A stretch of 20,116 nt of DNA. Source: Propionibacteriaceae bacterium UBA6238. Its GTDB lineage: Bacteria; Actinomycetota; Actinomycetes; Propionibacteriales; Propionibacteriaceae. The stretch is from contig DJWE01000067.1 of assembly GCA_002441465.1 (NCBI GenBank), positions 87,678-107,793 on the forward strand, read 5' to 3'. Under the pieces are notes generated by a model. That model was not told the origin of the DNA. It made no database searches and saw only the letters and a program-made list of their open reading frames with translations. A program made the translations under genes and the position numbers. How positions within the stretch are numbered: position 1 is the stretch's first letter; every line of letters begins with the position of its first letter. Positions 1-6,438 of this stretch are shown here, in pieces.

Positions 1-611
1 GACAGGATCATCGACTGCCGCTGGCCCTCCGCGGTCAGGATCGCGGCCCGCTTGTCGCGCTCGGCCCGGGCGCCCTTCTCCATCGCGTCCCGGATCGTCG
101 CGGGCGGCTCGATCGAGCGCAGCTCCACCCGGTTCACCTTGATGCCCCACTTGCCGGTGGCATCGTCCAGTACGGCGCGCAGCTTCTGGTTGATCTCCTC
201 ACGACTGGTCAGGGTCTGTTCCAGGTCGAGCCCGCCGATGATGTTACGCAGCGTGGTCATGGTGAGCTGCTCGATCGCCTGAATGTAGTTCTGCGCTTCA
301 TAGGCGGCCCGTACCGGATCGACCACCTGGTAGTAGATGACCGAGTCGATGTTCACCATCAGGTTGTCCTCGGTGATCACTCCCTGCGGCGGGAAGGGCA
401 CGACCGCCTCGCGCATGTCCATCGTGTAGCGCACCGAATCGATCACGGGCACCAGCAGGTGCGGGCCCGGTTCCAGCGTCCGGCGGAACTTGCCCAGCCG
501 CTCCACCACCCCGACCTGTTGCTGGCGGACGACGCGCACCGAACGCACCAGGACGGCGACGACGACCATCGCCACCAACAGCCAGATGATCGCGGCAAAG
601 ACTTCAGGCAT
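1..611 (-). CDS. SPFH/band 7 (stomatin/QmcA-like) membrane protein, C-terminus beyond window
   Basis: Prohibitin-homology (SPFH) protein, probably a membrane-anchored scaffold of the stomatin/QmcA type that oligomerises at the inner face of the membrane. About 203 residues are visible, read from an ATG at 611 preceded by GAGGAG about 8 nt upstream. Residues about 5-23 form one hydrophobic anchor (IIWLLVAMVVVAVLV). Then come the hallmark segments QQQVGVVERLGKF, EPGPHLLVPVID, DMRE, PFPPQGVITEDN and YYQVVDP, then the helical region with TLRNIIGGLDLEQTLTSRE, WGIKVNRVEL and the start of the charged coiled coil (EKGARAERDKRAAILTAEG). The frame is open to base 1, so the C-terminus lies outside. It follows NfeD by 18 nt, the classical NfeD-SPFH pairing. 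The specific cargo or partner cannot be read from sequence. Confidence 0.93.
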   Translation of the reverse strand, partial: MPEVFAAIIWLLVAMVVVAVLVRSVRVVRQQQVGVVERLGKFRRTLEPGPHLLVPVIDSVRYTMDMREAVVPFPPQGVITEDNLMVNIDSVIYYQVVDPVRAAYEAQNYIQAIEQLTMTTLRNIIGGLDLEQTLTSREEINQKLRAVLDDATGKWGIKVNRVELRSIEPPATIRDAMEKGARAERDKRAAILTAEGQRQSMIL

Positions 612-629
612 CTCGTTCTCCTCGGGGCT

Positions 630-1085
630 TCAGGGAAGGGCCAAATTGCGGGGGTAGACGATCGCGATGGCACCGTCGATCCGGTACACCTCGATCTCGG
701 TACCGGCCGGGATGGTGCCCTCCACGCTGTGGGCGGTCCACACCTCACCGGCGACTTTCACCTCACCAGTACCGGAGGTGATCTCGGTCAGCGCGACGCC
801 GGCGCTGCCCACCATCTTGTCGACGCTGGAGCGGTAGCCGGGCAGCGCCCTCACCTTCCGCAACAACGTGGGACGGGCCAGCGCGAGCATCGCCACGGCC
901 ACCACCACGGCGGCGGCGATCTGCACCCACAGCACGCCCGGGAACGCCAGTGCGACCAGACCACCGGCGAGCGCGCCGGAGGCCAGCATCAACAAGGTGA
1001 AGTCCAGCGTCATCAGTTCGGCGACGCCGAGCAGGGCGGCCAGGGAGACCCACACCACCCAGAGGTGTTCAGCCAGCCACTCCAT
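630..1085 (-). CDS. NfeD-family membrane protein
   Basis: Short NfeD-like protein (151 aa) that normally partners an SPFH protein, here encoded directly downstream in the same direction. The N-terminal half (residues about 5-72) is hydrophobic, with three or four membrane segments (VVWVSLAALLGVAELM, LLMLASGALAGGLVAL, VQIAAAVVVAVAMLAL). The C-terminal half (about 85-148) is a soluble OB-fold of the NfeD-C type, with the typical pattern VGSAGVALTEI, GEVKVAGEVWTAHS and IPAGTEIEVYRIDGAIAIVYP. The serine protease domain of long NfeD proteins is absent, so this is the short form. The ATG at 1085 has GGAG about 11 nt upstream. Function in membrane quality control or microdomain organisation is inferred from family context. 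Confidence 0.92.
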   Translation of the reverse strand: MEWLAEHLWVVWVSLAALLGVAELMTLDFTLLMLASGALAGGLVALAFPGVLWVQIAAAVVVAVAMLALARPTLLRKVRALPGYRSSVDKMVGSAGVALTEITSGTGEVKVAGEVWTAHSVEGTIPAGTEIEVYRIDGAIAIVYPRNLALP

Positions 1086-1125
1086 CGTGCATCACTCTCC
1101 TGCCCCCATCATGCCAAGGACATCA

Positions 1126-1143
1126 CGAAGATCACGATCTTCG
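1126..1143. promoter_or_regulatory. 18-bp inverted repeat between the ABC ATPase and nfeD
   Basis: CGAAGATC-AC-GATCTTCG is perfect over 8-bp arms with a 2-bp centre. It lies in the 80-bp spacer between the stop of the ABC ATPase gene and the start of nfeD, both on the minus strand. The short centre suits a dimeric-protein operator better than a terminator. A transcript could still fold it with a larger loop, but no T-run follows. No regulator can be assigned. Confidence 0.4.
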
Positions 1144-1165
1144 CCGAAATGATCGGGCATCGGCG

Positions 1166-1981
1166 TCACGCCAGCCGGGCAGGCGGCCGGTGCGCCGCCC
1201 GTGCAGCCGCCCGCGCCGACCAACGCCCGTCTACATTGCTGATCTCCAGCAGGATGTCGAAGGTCGCACTCAGCCGCGGGCTGGTCAGCACCTCCGCGAT
1301 CGGGCCGGCGGCCACGATCCGTCCGTGCTTGAGCAGGAGGGCATGCGTGATTCCGACCGGGATCTCCTCCACGTGGTGGGTGACCAGGACAGTGGCCGGC
1401 GCGTACGGGTCGGAGCAGATCTCCGACAGCGTGCCCACCAGGGCCTCTCTGCCGGTCAGATCCAGGCCGGCCGCGGGCTCGTCCAGCAGGAGCAACTCGG
1501 GATCGGTCATCAGGGCGCGGGCGATCTGGACGCGCTTGCGCTCCCCCTCGCTCAGGGTTCCGAACGTGCGGTCGGCGAGATGGTCGACCTGGAGCTGCTG
1601 CATCAGCAGCTCGGCCCGGTCGTGATCGAGTTCGTCGTAGGCCTCGCGCCAGCGTCCCATCACGGCGTAGGCGGCAGACACGACCACGTCGGAGACCCGC
1701 TCCGAGCGCGGAATCCGGTCGGCCAGCGCCGCCGAGGTGACGCCGATCCGGGGACGCAGCTCGAATACGTCCACCGCGCCCAGAGTCTCGCCGAGGATCT
1801 CCGCCCGGCCCTTCGACGGGTGCCACTGCGCGCCCAGCACCTGCAGCATGGTGGTCTTGCCCGCGCCGTTGGGGCCGATCACGACCCAGCGCTGGCCCTC
1901 CTCAACCGTCCAGGTGACGTCGTTGAGCAAGGTGGCCCCGGACCGGACGATCGAGACTCCCTGTAGATCGACGACACTCAT
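1166..1981 (-). CDS. Solo ABC ATP-binding protein (ModF/YlmA-like)
   Basis: Single ABC nucleotide-binding domain of 271 aa with no membrane partner nearby. Walker A GPNGAGKT is at 36-43, signature LSEGE at 143-147, Walker B LLLLDEP at 163-169, D-loop GLD near 172 and the switch histidine in VTHHVEEIP at about 202. The usual Q-loop glutamine is not seen: the segment after strand 3 reads RIGVTSAALADRI. As I recall, ModF/YlmA-type stand-alone ATPases show a similar VS-type sequence. The C-terminus ends in an Ala/Arg-rich tail (from about 255). The ATG at 1981 lacks a Shine-Dalgarno but sits 6 nt after a TAGGTT box, suggesting leaderless translation. The substrate, or whether it transports at all, is unknown. 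Confidence 0.85.
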   Translation of the reverse strand: MSVVDLQGVSIVRSGATLLNDVTWTVEEGQRWVVIGPNGAGKTTMLQVLGAQWHPSKGRAEILGETLGAVDVFELRPRIGVTSAALADRIPRSERVSDVVVSAAYAVMGRWREAYDELDHDRAELLMQQLQVDHLADRTFGTLSEGERKRVQIARALMTDPELLLLDEPAAGLDLTGREALVGTLSEICSDPYAPATVLVTHHVEEIPVGITHALLLKHGRIVAAGPIAEVLTSPRLSATFDILLEISNVDGRWSARAAARAAHRPPARLA

Positions 1982-1987
1982 GCGGCA

Positions 1988-1993
1988 AACCTA
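1988..1993 (-). promoter_or_regulatory. Probable -10 box for leaderless ABC ATPase transcript
   Basis: On the minus strand TAGGTT is followed by 6 nt (TGCCGC) and then the ATG at 1981. This spacing would put the transcription start at the start codon. No clear -35 is seen at the expected distance, and no Shine-Dalgarno precedes the ATG. The rest of the 1982-2135 spacer holds no gene. Confidence 0.5.
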
Positions 1994-2126
1994 TCGACTC
2001 CCACGCCCCGATTCCGACCGCACTCGCGGGCGTGCCCCGCGTCCGGGGCAAGTTCGCTGCCGAAACGGCTCCCGAGCCCCGCCTACTACCGAGCGGACGG
2101 CCGATCCTGTGGCGGAGGACGGACGG

Positions 2127-2151
2127 CTCGACCGGTCAGGCGCCGGTCGAG
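2127..2151 (-). terminator. GC-rich hairpin spanning the fabI stop codon
   Basis: Perfect 9-bp arms (CTCGACCGG / CCGGTCGAG on the plus strand) flank a 7-nt loop that contains the fabI TGA (2138-2136). It is a strong stem at the end of the fabG-fabI unit, but no U-tract follows. It may be a non-canonical actinobacterial terminator or a 3' stabilising structure. Confidence 0.45.
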
Positions 2152-2906
2152 TGCAGCCCGCCGTCCACGTGCACCATCTCGCCGGTTGTGGCCGGGAACC
2201 AGTCGCTGAGCAGGGCAACCACGGCTTTCGCCGTCGGATCGAGATCGCGCGGATCCCAGCCGAGCGGCGCCCGGGTGCCCCAGATCGAGTTGAACTCTTC
2301 CGAACCGGGAATGGCTTTCTTCGCGATCGTCTCCAGCGGCCCGGCGGCCACCAGGTTGCAGCGGACGCCGTCCGGCCCGAGATAGCGGGCCAGATAGCGC
2401 GACGTGCTCTCCAGAGCGGCCTTCGAGACACCCATCCAGTCGTAGGTGGGCCAGGACACGGTGGCATCGAAGGTCATGCCCACGATCGAGGCGGTGTCGC
2501 CGAACAGCGGCTTGCAGGCCATGGCCAGGCTGACCAACGAGTAGGCCGAGACGTGCATCGAGAAGCCCACGTCGCTGAACGGGGTGGAGAGGAACTTGCC
2601 GCCCAGCGCGGTCTCCGGATTCGCGAACGCGATCGAATGCACCACGCCGTCCAGGTGGTCGAAGTGCTCGCCGAGCCGGTCGGCGAGCGAGGCGAGGTGT
2701 TCGTCATTGCTCACGTCCAGCTCCAGCAGCGGCGGAGTCGGGTCGAGTCGCTTCAGCACCCGCGCGGTGAGGCTCATCGCCCTGCCGAAGTTCGACACCA
2801 CCACGTTGGCGCCCTCTGCCTGCGCGATCTCCACCACGCGGTAGCCGATCGAGGTGTTCATCGTCACCCCGGCGACCAGGATGTTCTTGCCCTCAAGGAT
2901 TCCCAT
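2136..2906 (-). CDS. fabI: Enoyl-[acyl-carrier-protein] reductase (NADH), InhA-like
   Basis: Last reductive step of type II fatty acid elongation: NAD(P)H-dependent reduction of trans-2-enoyl-ACP in the cytoplasm. It is a short-chain dehydrogenase of 256 aa, full length for FabI/InhA. Residues 9-21 (ILVAGVTMNTSIG) are the FabI-type nucleotide loop. LELDVSNDEHLASLADR (61-77) and GVVHSIAF (87-94) match InhA closely, with Ser91 at the position I align to InhA Ser94. The active site has Phe146 (MTFDA), Tyr155 and Lys162 in the Y-x6-K spacing (YDWMGVSK) specific to enoyl reductases. VRCNLVAAGPL and the C-terminal DWFPATTGEMVHVDGG complete the fold. The ATG at 2906 has AAGGGGA upstream. It starts 15 nt after fabG ends, the same order as mycobacterial fabG1-inhA. 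Confidence 0.95.
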   Translation of the reverse strand: MGILEGKNILVAGVTMNTSIGYRVVEIAQAEGANVVVSNFGRAMSLTARVLKRLDPTPPLLELDVSNDEHLASLADRLGEHFDHLDGVVHSIAFANPETALGGKFLSTPFSDVGFSMHVSAYSLVSLAMACKPLFGDTASIVGMTFDATVSWPTYDWMGVSKAALESTSRYLARYLGPDGVRCNLVAAGPLETIAKKAIPGSEEFNSIWGTRAPLGWDPRDLDPTAKAVVALLSDWFPATTGEMVHVDGGLHSTGA

Positions 2907-2921
2907 GCCGCTATCCCCTTC

Positions 2922-3650
2922 TCAGTGGCCCATGCCGAGGCCGCCGTCGACCGGAATCACGGCGCCGGAGATGAAGCCCGCCTCCTCCGAGGCGAGGAAC
3001 GCCACCGCGGAGGCGACCTCTGCGGGCTGGCCCAGCCTCGCCGCGGGGATGGACGCGAGGTACTTCGCGATCACGTCCTCGGGCAGGACCGCCGTCATCT
3101 CGGTCTCGATGAACCCGGGCGCGACCACGTTCGCGGTGATGCCGCGGCTACCCAGCTCACGGGTGAGCGAGCGCGCCACGCCCACCATCGCCGCCTTGGA
3201 CGCCGAATAGTTCACCTGACCCGCCGAGCCGTACAGTCCGACCACCGAGCCGGTGAACACGATCCGTCCCCACTTGCCGCGGATCATGCTCTTCGCGGCC
3301 CGCTTCGCCACCCGGAATGCTCCGGTCAGGTTCACGTTGATCACCGCGTCCCAGTCCGCGTCCGTCATCCGCAGGATCAGCGTGTCCTTGGTGATGCCGG
3401 CGTTCGCGACCAGGATCTCGACCGGGCCGTTCGCCTCCTCCGCGGTCTTGAAGGCCGCCTCCACCTGCTCGGCGTCGGTAACGTTGCAGGTGACGCCGAG
3501 GGCGCCGTCGGGGGCCTCCCCACCCATGTCGAAGCTGGCGACGCGATGGCCGGCGGCGAGGAGCCGTCCGACGATGGCCGCTCCGATACCCCGGTTCCCA
3601 CCGGTCACGATCACGCTGCGGGCAACTGCATTCGTTGAGGTTTCAGTCAC
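2922..3650 (-). CDS. fabG: 3-oxoacyl-[acyl-carrier-protein] reductase
   Basis: NADPH-dependent reduction of 3-oxoacyl-ACP to 3-hydroxyacyl-ACP in fatty acid elongation. It is a classical SDR of 242 aa from the GTG at 3650. Visible are the TGGNRGIG cofactor loop (16-23), NAG (about 83-85), Asn107 in NVN, catalytic Ser135, Tyr148 and Lys152 (YSASK), VAPGFIETEM, and the C-terminal SGAVIPVDGGLGMG. I chose GTG 3650 because a promoter with -35 CAGACA, a 17-bp spacer and -10 TATGTT ends 7 nt before it. The frame is open further up (ATG 3662, ATG 3734), but those starts add a non-conserved leader, lie in or above the promoter, and the longest overlaps the divergent DUF3099 gene. fabI follows by 15 nt in the same unit. 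Confidence 0.93.
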   Translation of the reverse strand: MTETSTNAVARSVIVTGGNRGIGAAIVGRLLAAGHRVASFDMGGEAPDGALGVTCNVTDAEQVEAAFKTAEEANGPVEILVANAGITKDTLILRMTDADWDAVINVNLTGAFRVAKRAAKSMIRGKWGRIVFTGSVVGLYGSAGQVNYSASKAAMVGVARSLTRELGSRGITANVVAPGFIETEMTAVLPEDVIAKYLASIPAARLGQPAEVASAVAFLASEEAGFISGAVIPVDGGLGMGH

Positions 3651-3657
3651 GGCGCAC

Positions 3658-3686
3658 AACATATCGGAAGGCGTCCGGAGTGTCTG
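3658..3686 (-). promoter_or_regulatory. fabG-fabI promoter (leaderless)
   Basis: Minus-strand -35 CAGACA (3686-3681), a 17-bp spacer and -10 TATGTT (3663-3658), then 7 nt to the GTG at 3650. The -35 matches TTGACA at four of six positions. There is no Shine-Dalgarno before the GTG, consistent with a leaderless mRNA. Confidence 0.6.
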
Positions 3687-3691
3687 CGACC

Positions 3692-3697
3692 TAGTCT
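3692..3697 (+). promoter_or_regulatory. -10 box of the DUF3099 operon (leaderless)
   Basis: TAGTCT lies exactly 6 nt before the GTG at 3704. No convincing -35 is seen 17-18 bp upstream, where the fabG promoter occupies the opposite strand. It is back-to-back with the fabG promoter, with 28 bp between the two -10 boxes. Confidence 0.5.
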
Positions 3698-3703
3698 TGT
3701 GGG

Positions 3704-4018
3704 GTGAGTCCGGCGAAACTGCGCAAACCCGCACTGATCACCAGCGCGCGGCTCGGCCGGACCCTGGACAACGACGCCCGCAGGGTCCGCTACCTGTGGA
3801 CGATGGGCGTCCGGGTCGCCTGCTTCCTCGCCGCCACCGTGACTCCCCTGCCGTGGAACCTGCTGCTGCTGATCGCCGCCGCCGTTCTCCCCGCGATCGC
3901 CGTGATGCTGGCCAACGCGATCGACCAGCGCAGCCTGCCCGAGCCCGAGCAGCCAGAGCTCGACCGCCCCGCGCTGCCCGGGGCCGAGACCGTCGGCGGC
4001 TCGGTGGAGGACGAATGA
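3704..4018 (+). CDS. DUF3099 family small membrane protein
   Basis: Actinobacterial DUF3099 protein of 104 aa, function unknown. The conserved signature is visible: LITSARLGRTLDNDARRVRYLWTM (part, from residue 11), then two predicted membrane segments at about 35-48 (RVACFLAATV) and 52-71 (NLLLLIAAAVLPAIAVMLAN), then an acidic, Pro-rich cytoplasmic tail (PEPEQPELDRP). The GTG start at 3704 is chosen because the TAGTCT box lies 6 nt upstream and no Shine-Dalgarno is present. Its TGA overlaps the ATG of the SURF1 gene (ATGA), so the two are translationally coupled. Linkage to SURF1 hints at a membrane or respiration-related job, which is inference only. Confidence 0.88.
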   Translation: MSPAKLRKPALITSARLGRTLDNDARRVRYLWTMGVRVACFLAATVTPLPWNLLLLIAAAVLPAIAVMLANAIDQRSLPEPEQPELDRPALPGAETVGGSVEDE

Positions 4019-4815
4019 GGCTCTTCTCCGCGCCGATGGGGGCCCGCCCCACCACCGGACGCCTGTGGCTGCGCTGGGTGGCGCTAGCGATCTTCGTGGT
4101 CGCGCTGGCGATCGCCTTCGTGAACCTCGGCTTCTGGCAACTGGCCCGGCTGGATCAGCGACGAGCGATGAACAACTCAGTGGTCGCGCACGAGACGTCA
4201 GCCCCGGTGCCCTTCGAGTCGGTGTTCACCCGCACCATCGTCGAGGCCGACCAATGGCAGCGAGTCAGCGTGCAGGGCACCTTCGACGCCGAGCATCAGT
4301 ATCTGGTCCGCTACCGCTCCAACGGCGAGCAGTCCGGCTACGAGGTGGTGACGCCGTTGCGAACCACCTCCGGTGAGTGGGTACTGATCGATCGCGGATT
4401 CGGGGTGAAGCCGAACGACGCCGACTACCCCAGCGTGCTGCCCGCGCCGCCGTCCGGGGAGGTCAGCATCGTGGGCTACGTCCGCCGCGACGAGCAGGGC
4501 AGCCAGGACGCCATGACGCCGGTTCAGCCGAGCAACACGATCCGGCTGGTGAACTCCGCCGCTCTGGCGGCCACCCTGCCCTACCCCGTGGTCAACGGCT
4601 ACATCTCGGTGCTGGAGATCACCCCGGCCCAGACCGGCGACCTGGTGCCCGTACAGCCACCGGAGCTCACCGAGGGCAACCACTTCTCCTATGCGATTCA
4701 ATGGTTCACGTTCGCCGGGATGGCCGGAATCGGGTTGGTGCTGCTGATCCGTTCGGACGTTCGCGCCGGGCGCCGGGCAGCGGCGCCATCGCCGGAGAAG
4801 GAAGAGGAACCCTGA
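4015..4815 (+). CDS. SURF1 family cytochrome oxidase biogenesis protein
   Basis: SURF1/SHY1 homologue (266 aa) that assists assembly of haem-copper cytochrome c oxidase in the cytoplasmic membrane. It has the family topology: an N-terminal membrane helix at about 20-39 leading into FVNLGFWQLARLDQRR (the conserved WQ-x2-RL motif), a periplasmic domain with VQGTFDAEHQYLVRYR, GYEVVTPLRT and WVLIDRGF, and a C-terminal helix beginning HFSYAIQWFTFAGMAGIG (about 223-246). A charged tail (PEKEEEP) ends the protein. The ATG at 4015 overlaps the DUF3099 stop by 4 nt and is preceded by GGAGG about 5 nt upstream. Its stop shares one base with the next start (TGATG). No other oxidase gene is in the window. 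Confidence 0.93.
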   Translation: MRLFSAPMGARPTTGRLWLRWVALAIFVVALAIAFVNLGFWQLARLDQRRAMNNSVVAHETSAPVPFESVFTRTIVEADQWQRVSVQGTFDAEHQYLVRYRSNGEQSGYEVVTPLRTTSGEWVLIDRGFGVKPNDADYPSVLPAPPSGEVSIVGYVRRDEQGSQDAMTPVQPSNTIRLVNSAALAATLPYPVVNGYISVLEITPAQTGDLVPVQPPELTEGNHFSYAIQWFTFAGMAGIGLVLLIRSDVRAGRRAAAPSPEKEEEP

Positions 4816-5579
4816 TGAAGCACACCTGGATCGTGACGATGGGACTGGTCGGGTTGCTCGCCGCCTGCACCTCGACGACGCCGGCCGGCCCGGCGTCCAC
4901 GGCGACGCCGGCGCTGGACGGGACGTCCTGGACGGTGACAGGGATCAACGGCACCGCACCTCTGTCCGGCCACGAACCCACCATGGAGTTCGCCGGTACC
5001 ACCGTCGCCGGGCTGGCCAGCTGCAACCGCTACAACGCCGCGTTCACCCAGGACGGGTCGGCGGTCACGATCACCCCGGGGGTGACCACTCAGATGGCCT
5101 GCGCCGAGGACGTGATGGCCCAGGAGCACGCGTTCACCGTCGCGCTCACCCAGGTGAGCGGCGTGCGGGCAGTCGGCAACAACGTCGAACTCGTGGACGC
5201 CAGCGGTAGGTCGGTGCTCGCGCTGGCCGCGGTCGTCAACCAACCGCTGGAGGGCACGACATGGACGCTGAGCGGGCTGATCAGCGCCGAAACGGTCAGT
5301 TCGCCGGTGGCCGGCAGTTCGGTCACGATGACGATCTCGGACGGAACGCTCTCCGGCAAGGCATGCAACACCTTCCACGGCACCGTGTCCTGGACGCAGA
5401 CCAGCATCGGCGTCGGCCCGCTGGCGAGCACCAGGATGGCCTGCACCTCCGCGGAGCTCACGACCCAGGAGAACACCGTGCTGAAGACCCTCGAGGCAGC
5501 CACCGGCTACACGATCGCGGGCAACACCCTGACCCTCACCGCCGACGACGGTTCGGGCCTGAACTTCACCGCCGCGTAG
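4815..5579 (+). CDS. Lipoprotein with two META (HslJ-like) domains
   Basis: Predicted exported lipoprotein of 254 aa. The signal peptide is short (MKHTWIVTMGLVGLLAAC) with lipobox LAAC and Cys18 as the lipidated residue, followed by a Ser/Thr/Pro linker. Two tandem META domains follow: about 34-137 (LDGTSWTVTGING, GLASCNRYNAAF, TQMACAED, EHAFTVAL) and about 146-254 (LEGTTWTLSGL, GKACNTFHGTVSW, TRMACTSAEL, LTLTADDGSGLNF). The repeated W-x-L/V, SCN or ACN and MAC elements line up between halves, indicating internal duplication. HslJ-type META proteins are linked to novobiocin and heat resistance in E. coli, but the role here is unknown. It is tightly coupled to SURF1 upstream (TGATG) and the methyltransferase downstream (TAGTG). 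Confidence 0.88.
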   Translation: MKHTWIVTMGLVGLLAACTSTTPAGPASTATPALDGTSWTVTGINGTAPLSGHEPTMEFAGTTVAGLASCNRYNAAFTQDGSAVTITPGVTTQMACAEDVMAQEHAFTVALTQVSGVRAVGNNVELVDASGRSVLALAAVVNQPLEGTTWTLSGLISAETVSSPVAGSSVTMTISDGTLSGKACNTFHGTVSWTQTSIGVGPLASTRMACTSAELTTQENTVLKTLEAATGYTIAGNTLTLTADDGSGLNFTAA

Positions 5580-6397
5580 TGAGCATCGAGGCGGCGCTCG
5601 ACCTGCTCGCCTGCCCCCGGTGCGGGAGCGGGCTCGCCGTGGCCCCCTCCGGCGGCGGACGCGCGCTGCGGTGCACCCGGGAACACTCCTTCGACATCGC
5701 GCGGCAGGGGTATGTGAACCTGCTGGAGGGCCCGGAGCCGGGCAATGCCGACACCGCGGCCATGCTGGCGGCTCGGACCCGCGTGCACGCGTCCGGACTG
5801 TTCGAACCGGTCGCCGACCAGATCGCCACGCACCTGGTCGGACGCCCGCGGGTGCTCGAAGTGGGGTCGGGCACCGCGTACTACCTGGTCCGCTCGCTCG
5901 GCGACGACGACGCCGGCGTCGGGATCGCGCTGGACGTCTCGAAGGCCGCAGCCCGGCTGGCCGCTCGCCTCGACCCGCGCGTGAGCGCCGTGGTGGCCGA
6001 TGTGTGGCGCACGCTGCCGATCGCCGACCACTGTCTCGACGCCGTGCTGTGCGTGTTCGCGCCGCGCAACCTCGCCGAGTTCGCTCGGGTGCTTCGCGCC
6101 GACGGCCGGCTCGTAGTGGTCACGCCGAAGCCCGAGCATCTCGCCGGGCTGCGCGACCGGCACGGCCTGCTCGAGGTGCCTGCCGGGAAGGCCGACCAAC
6201 TCGCCGTCGCGGCCGCCGAGTTCTTCGAACCACTGGCCCGCACCGGACTGGTCCGCACCCGCGAGGTCGACGCCGCGCTCGCCTCCGACGTGATCGCGAT
6301 GGGGCCGAACGCGTTTCACCGGGTGCCCCAGGACGTCGCCGGCGGCAACTTGGTGGTCGCGGTCGACACGCAGGTGTTCCGTCCGCTACCCGTGTGA
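5579..6397 (+). CDS. RlmA-type 23S rRNA guanine-N1 methyltransferase
   Basis: SAM-dependent methyltransferase of 272 aa resembling RlmA (G745) and Gram-positive RlmA-II/TlrB (G748), which methylate N1 of a guanine in helix 35 of 23S rRNA. The N-terminal zinc ribbon is intact: Cys12, Cys15 (CPRC), Cys32 and His36 (CTREH), followed by the conserved FDIARQGYVNLL. SAM motif I is VLEVGSGTAYYLVRSL (from 92), the acidic ribose-binding position is in ALDVSK (about 117-122), and VLCVFAPRNLAEFARVL (from 156) is motif IV/post. The GTG start at 5579 shares its G with the upstream TAG stop. If it is the G748 type it may affect tylosin-class macrolide binding. I cannot separate G745 from G748 specificity by eye. 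Confidence 0.88.
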   Translation: MSIEAALDLLACPRCGSGLAVAPSGGGRALRCTREHSFDIARQGYVNLLEGPEPGNADTAAMLAARTRVHASGLFEPVADQIATHLVGRPRVLEVGSGTAYYLVRSLGDDDAGVGIALDVSKAAARLAARLDPRVSAVVADVWRTLPIADHCLDAVLCVFAPRNLAEFARVLRADGRLVVVTPKPEHLAGLRDRHGLLEVPAGKADQLAVAAAEFFEPLARTGLVRTREVDAALASDVIAMGPNAFHRVPQDVAGGNLVVAVDTQVFRPLPV

Positions 6398-6425
6398 CCG
6401 CTCACCACGGCGACCGGTTTTGCTG

Positions 6426-6431
6426 CAAGAT
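6426..6431 (+). promoter_or_regulatory. Candidate -10 box of the M20 hydrolase gene
   Basis: CAAGAT ends 7 nt before the ATG at 6439. The same hexamer and spacing precede the Lrp gene at 16002. No clear -35 is found at 17-18 bp, so the call is weak. Confidence 0.35.
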
Positions 6432-6438
6432 GAGCCCT

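Noticed and set aside
1737..3638. A 633-codon plus-strand open frame opposite the ABC ATPase, fabI and fabG
   Set aside because: Its translation is Arg/His/Gly-rich without recognisable motifs, while the opposite strand encodes three well-conserved enzymes.
3651..3734. N-terminal extension of FabG from ATG 3734 or ATG 3662
   Set aside because: It would cover the inferred fabG promoter and, from 3734, the start of the divergent DUF3099 gene. The added residues have no SDR resemblance.
5579..6397. Calling the methyltransferase a specific macrolide-resistance gene
   Set aside because: The zinc ribbon and SAM motifs show RlmA type, but G745 versus G748 specificity cannot be settled by eye, and housekeeping versions are common.
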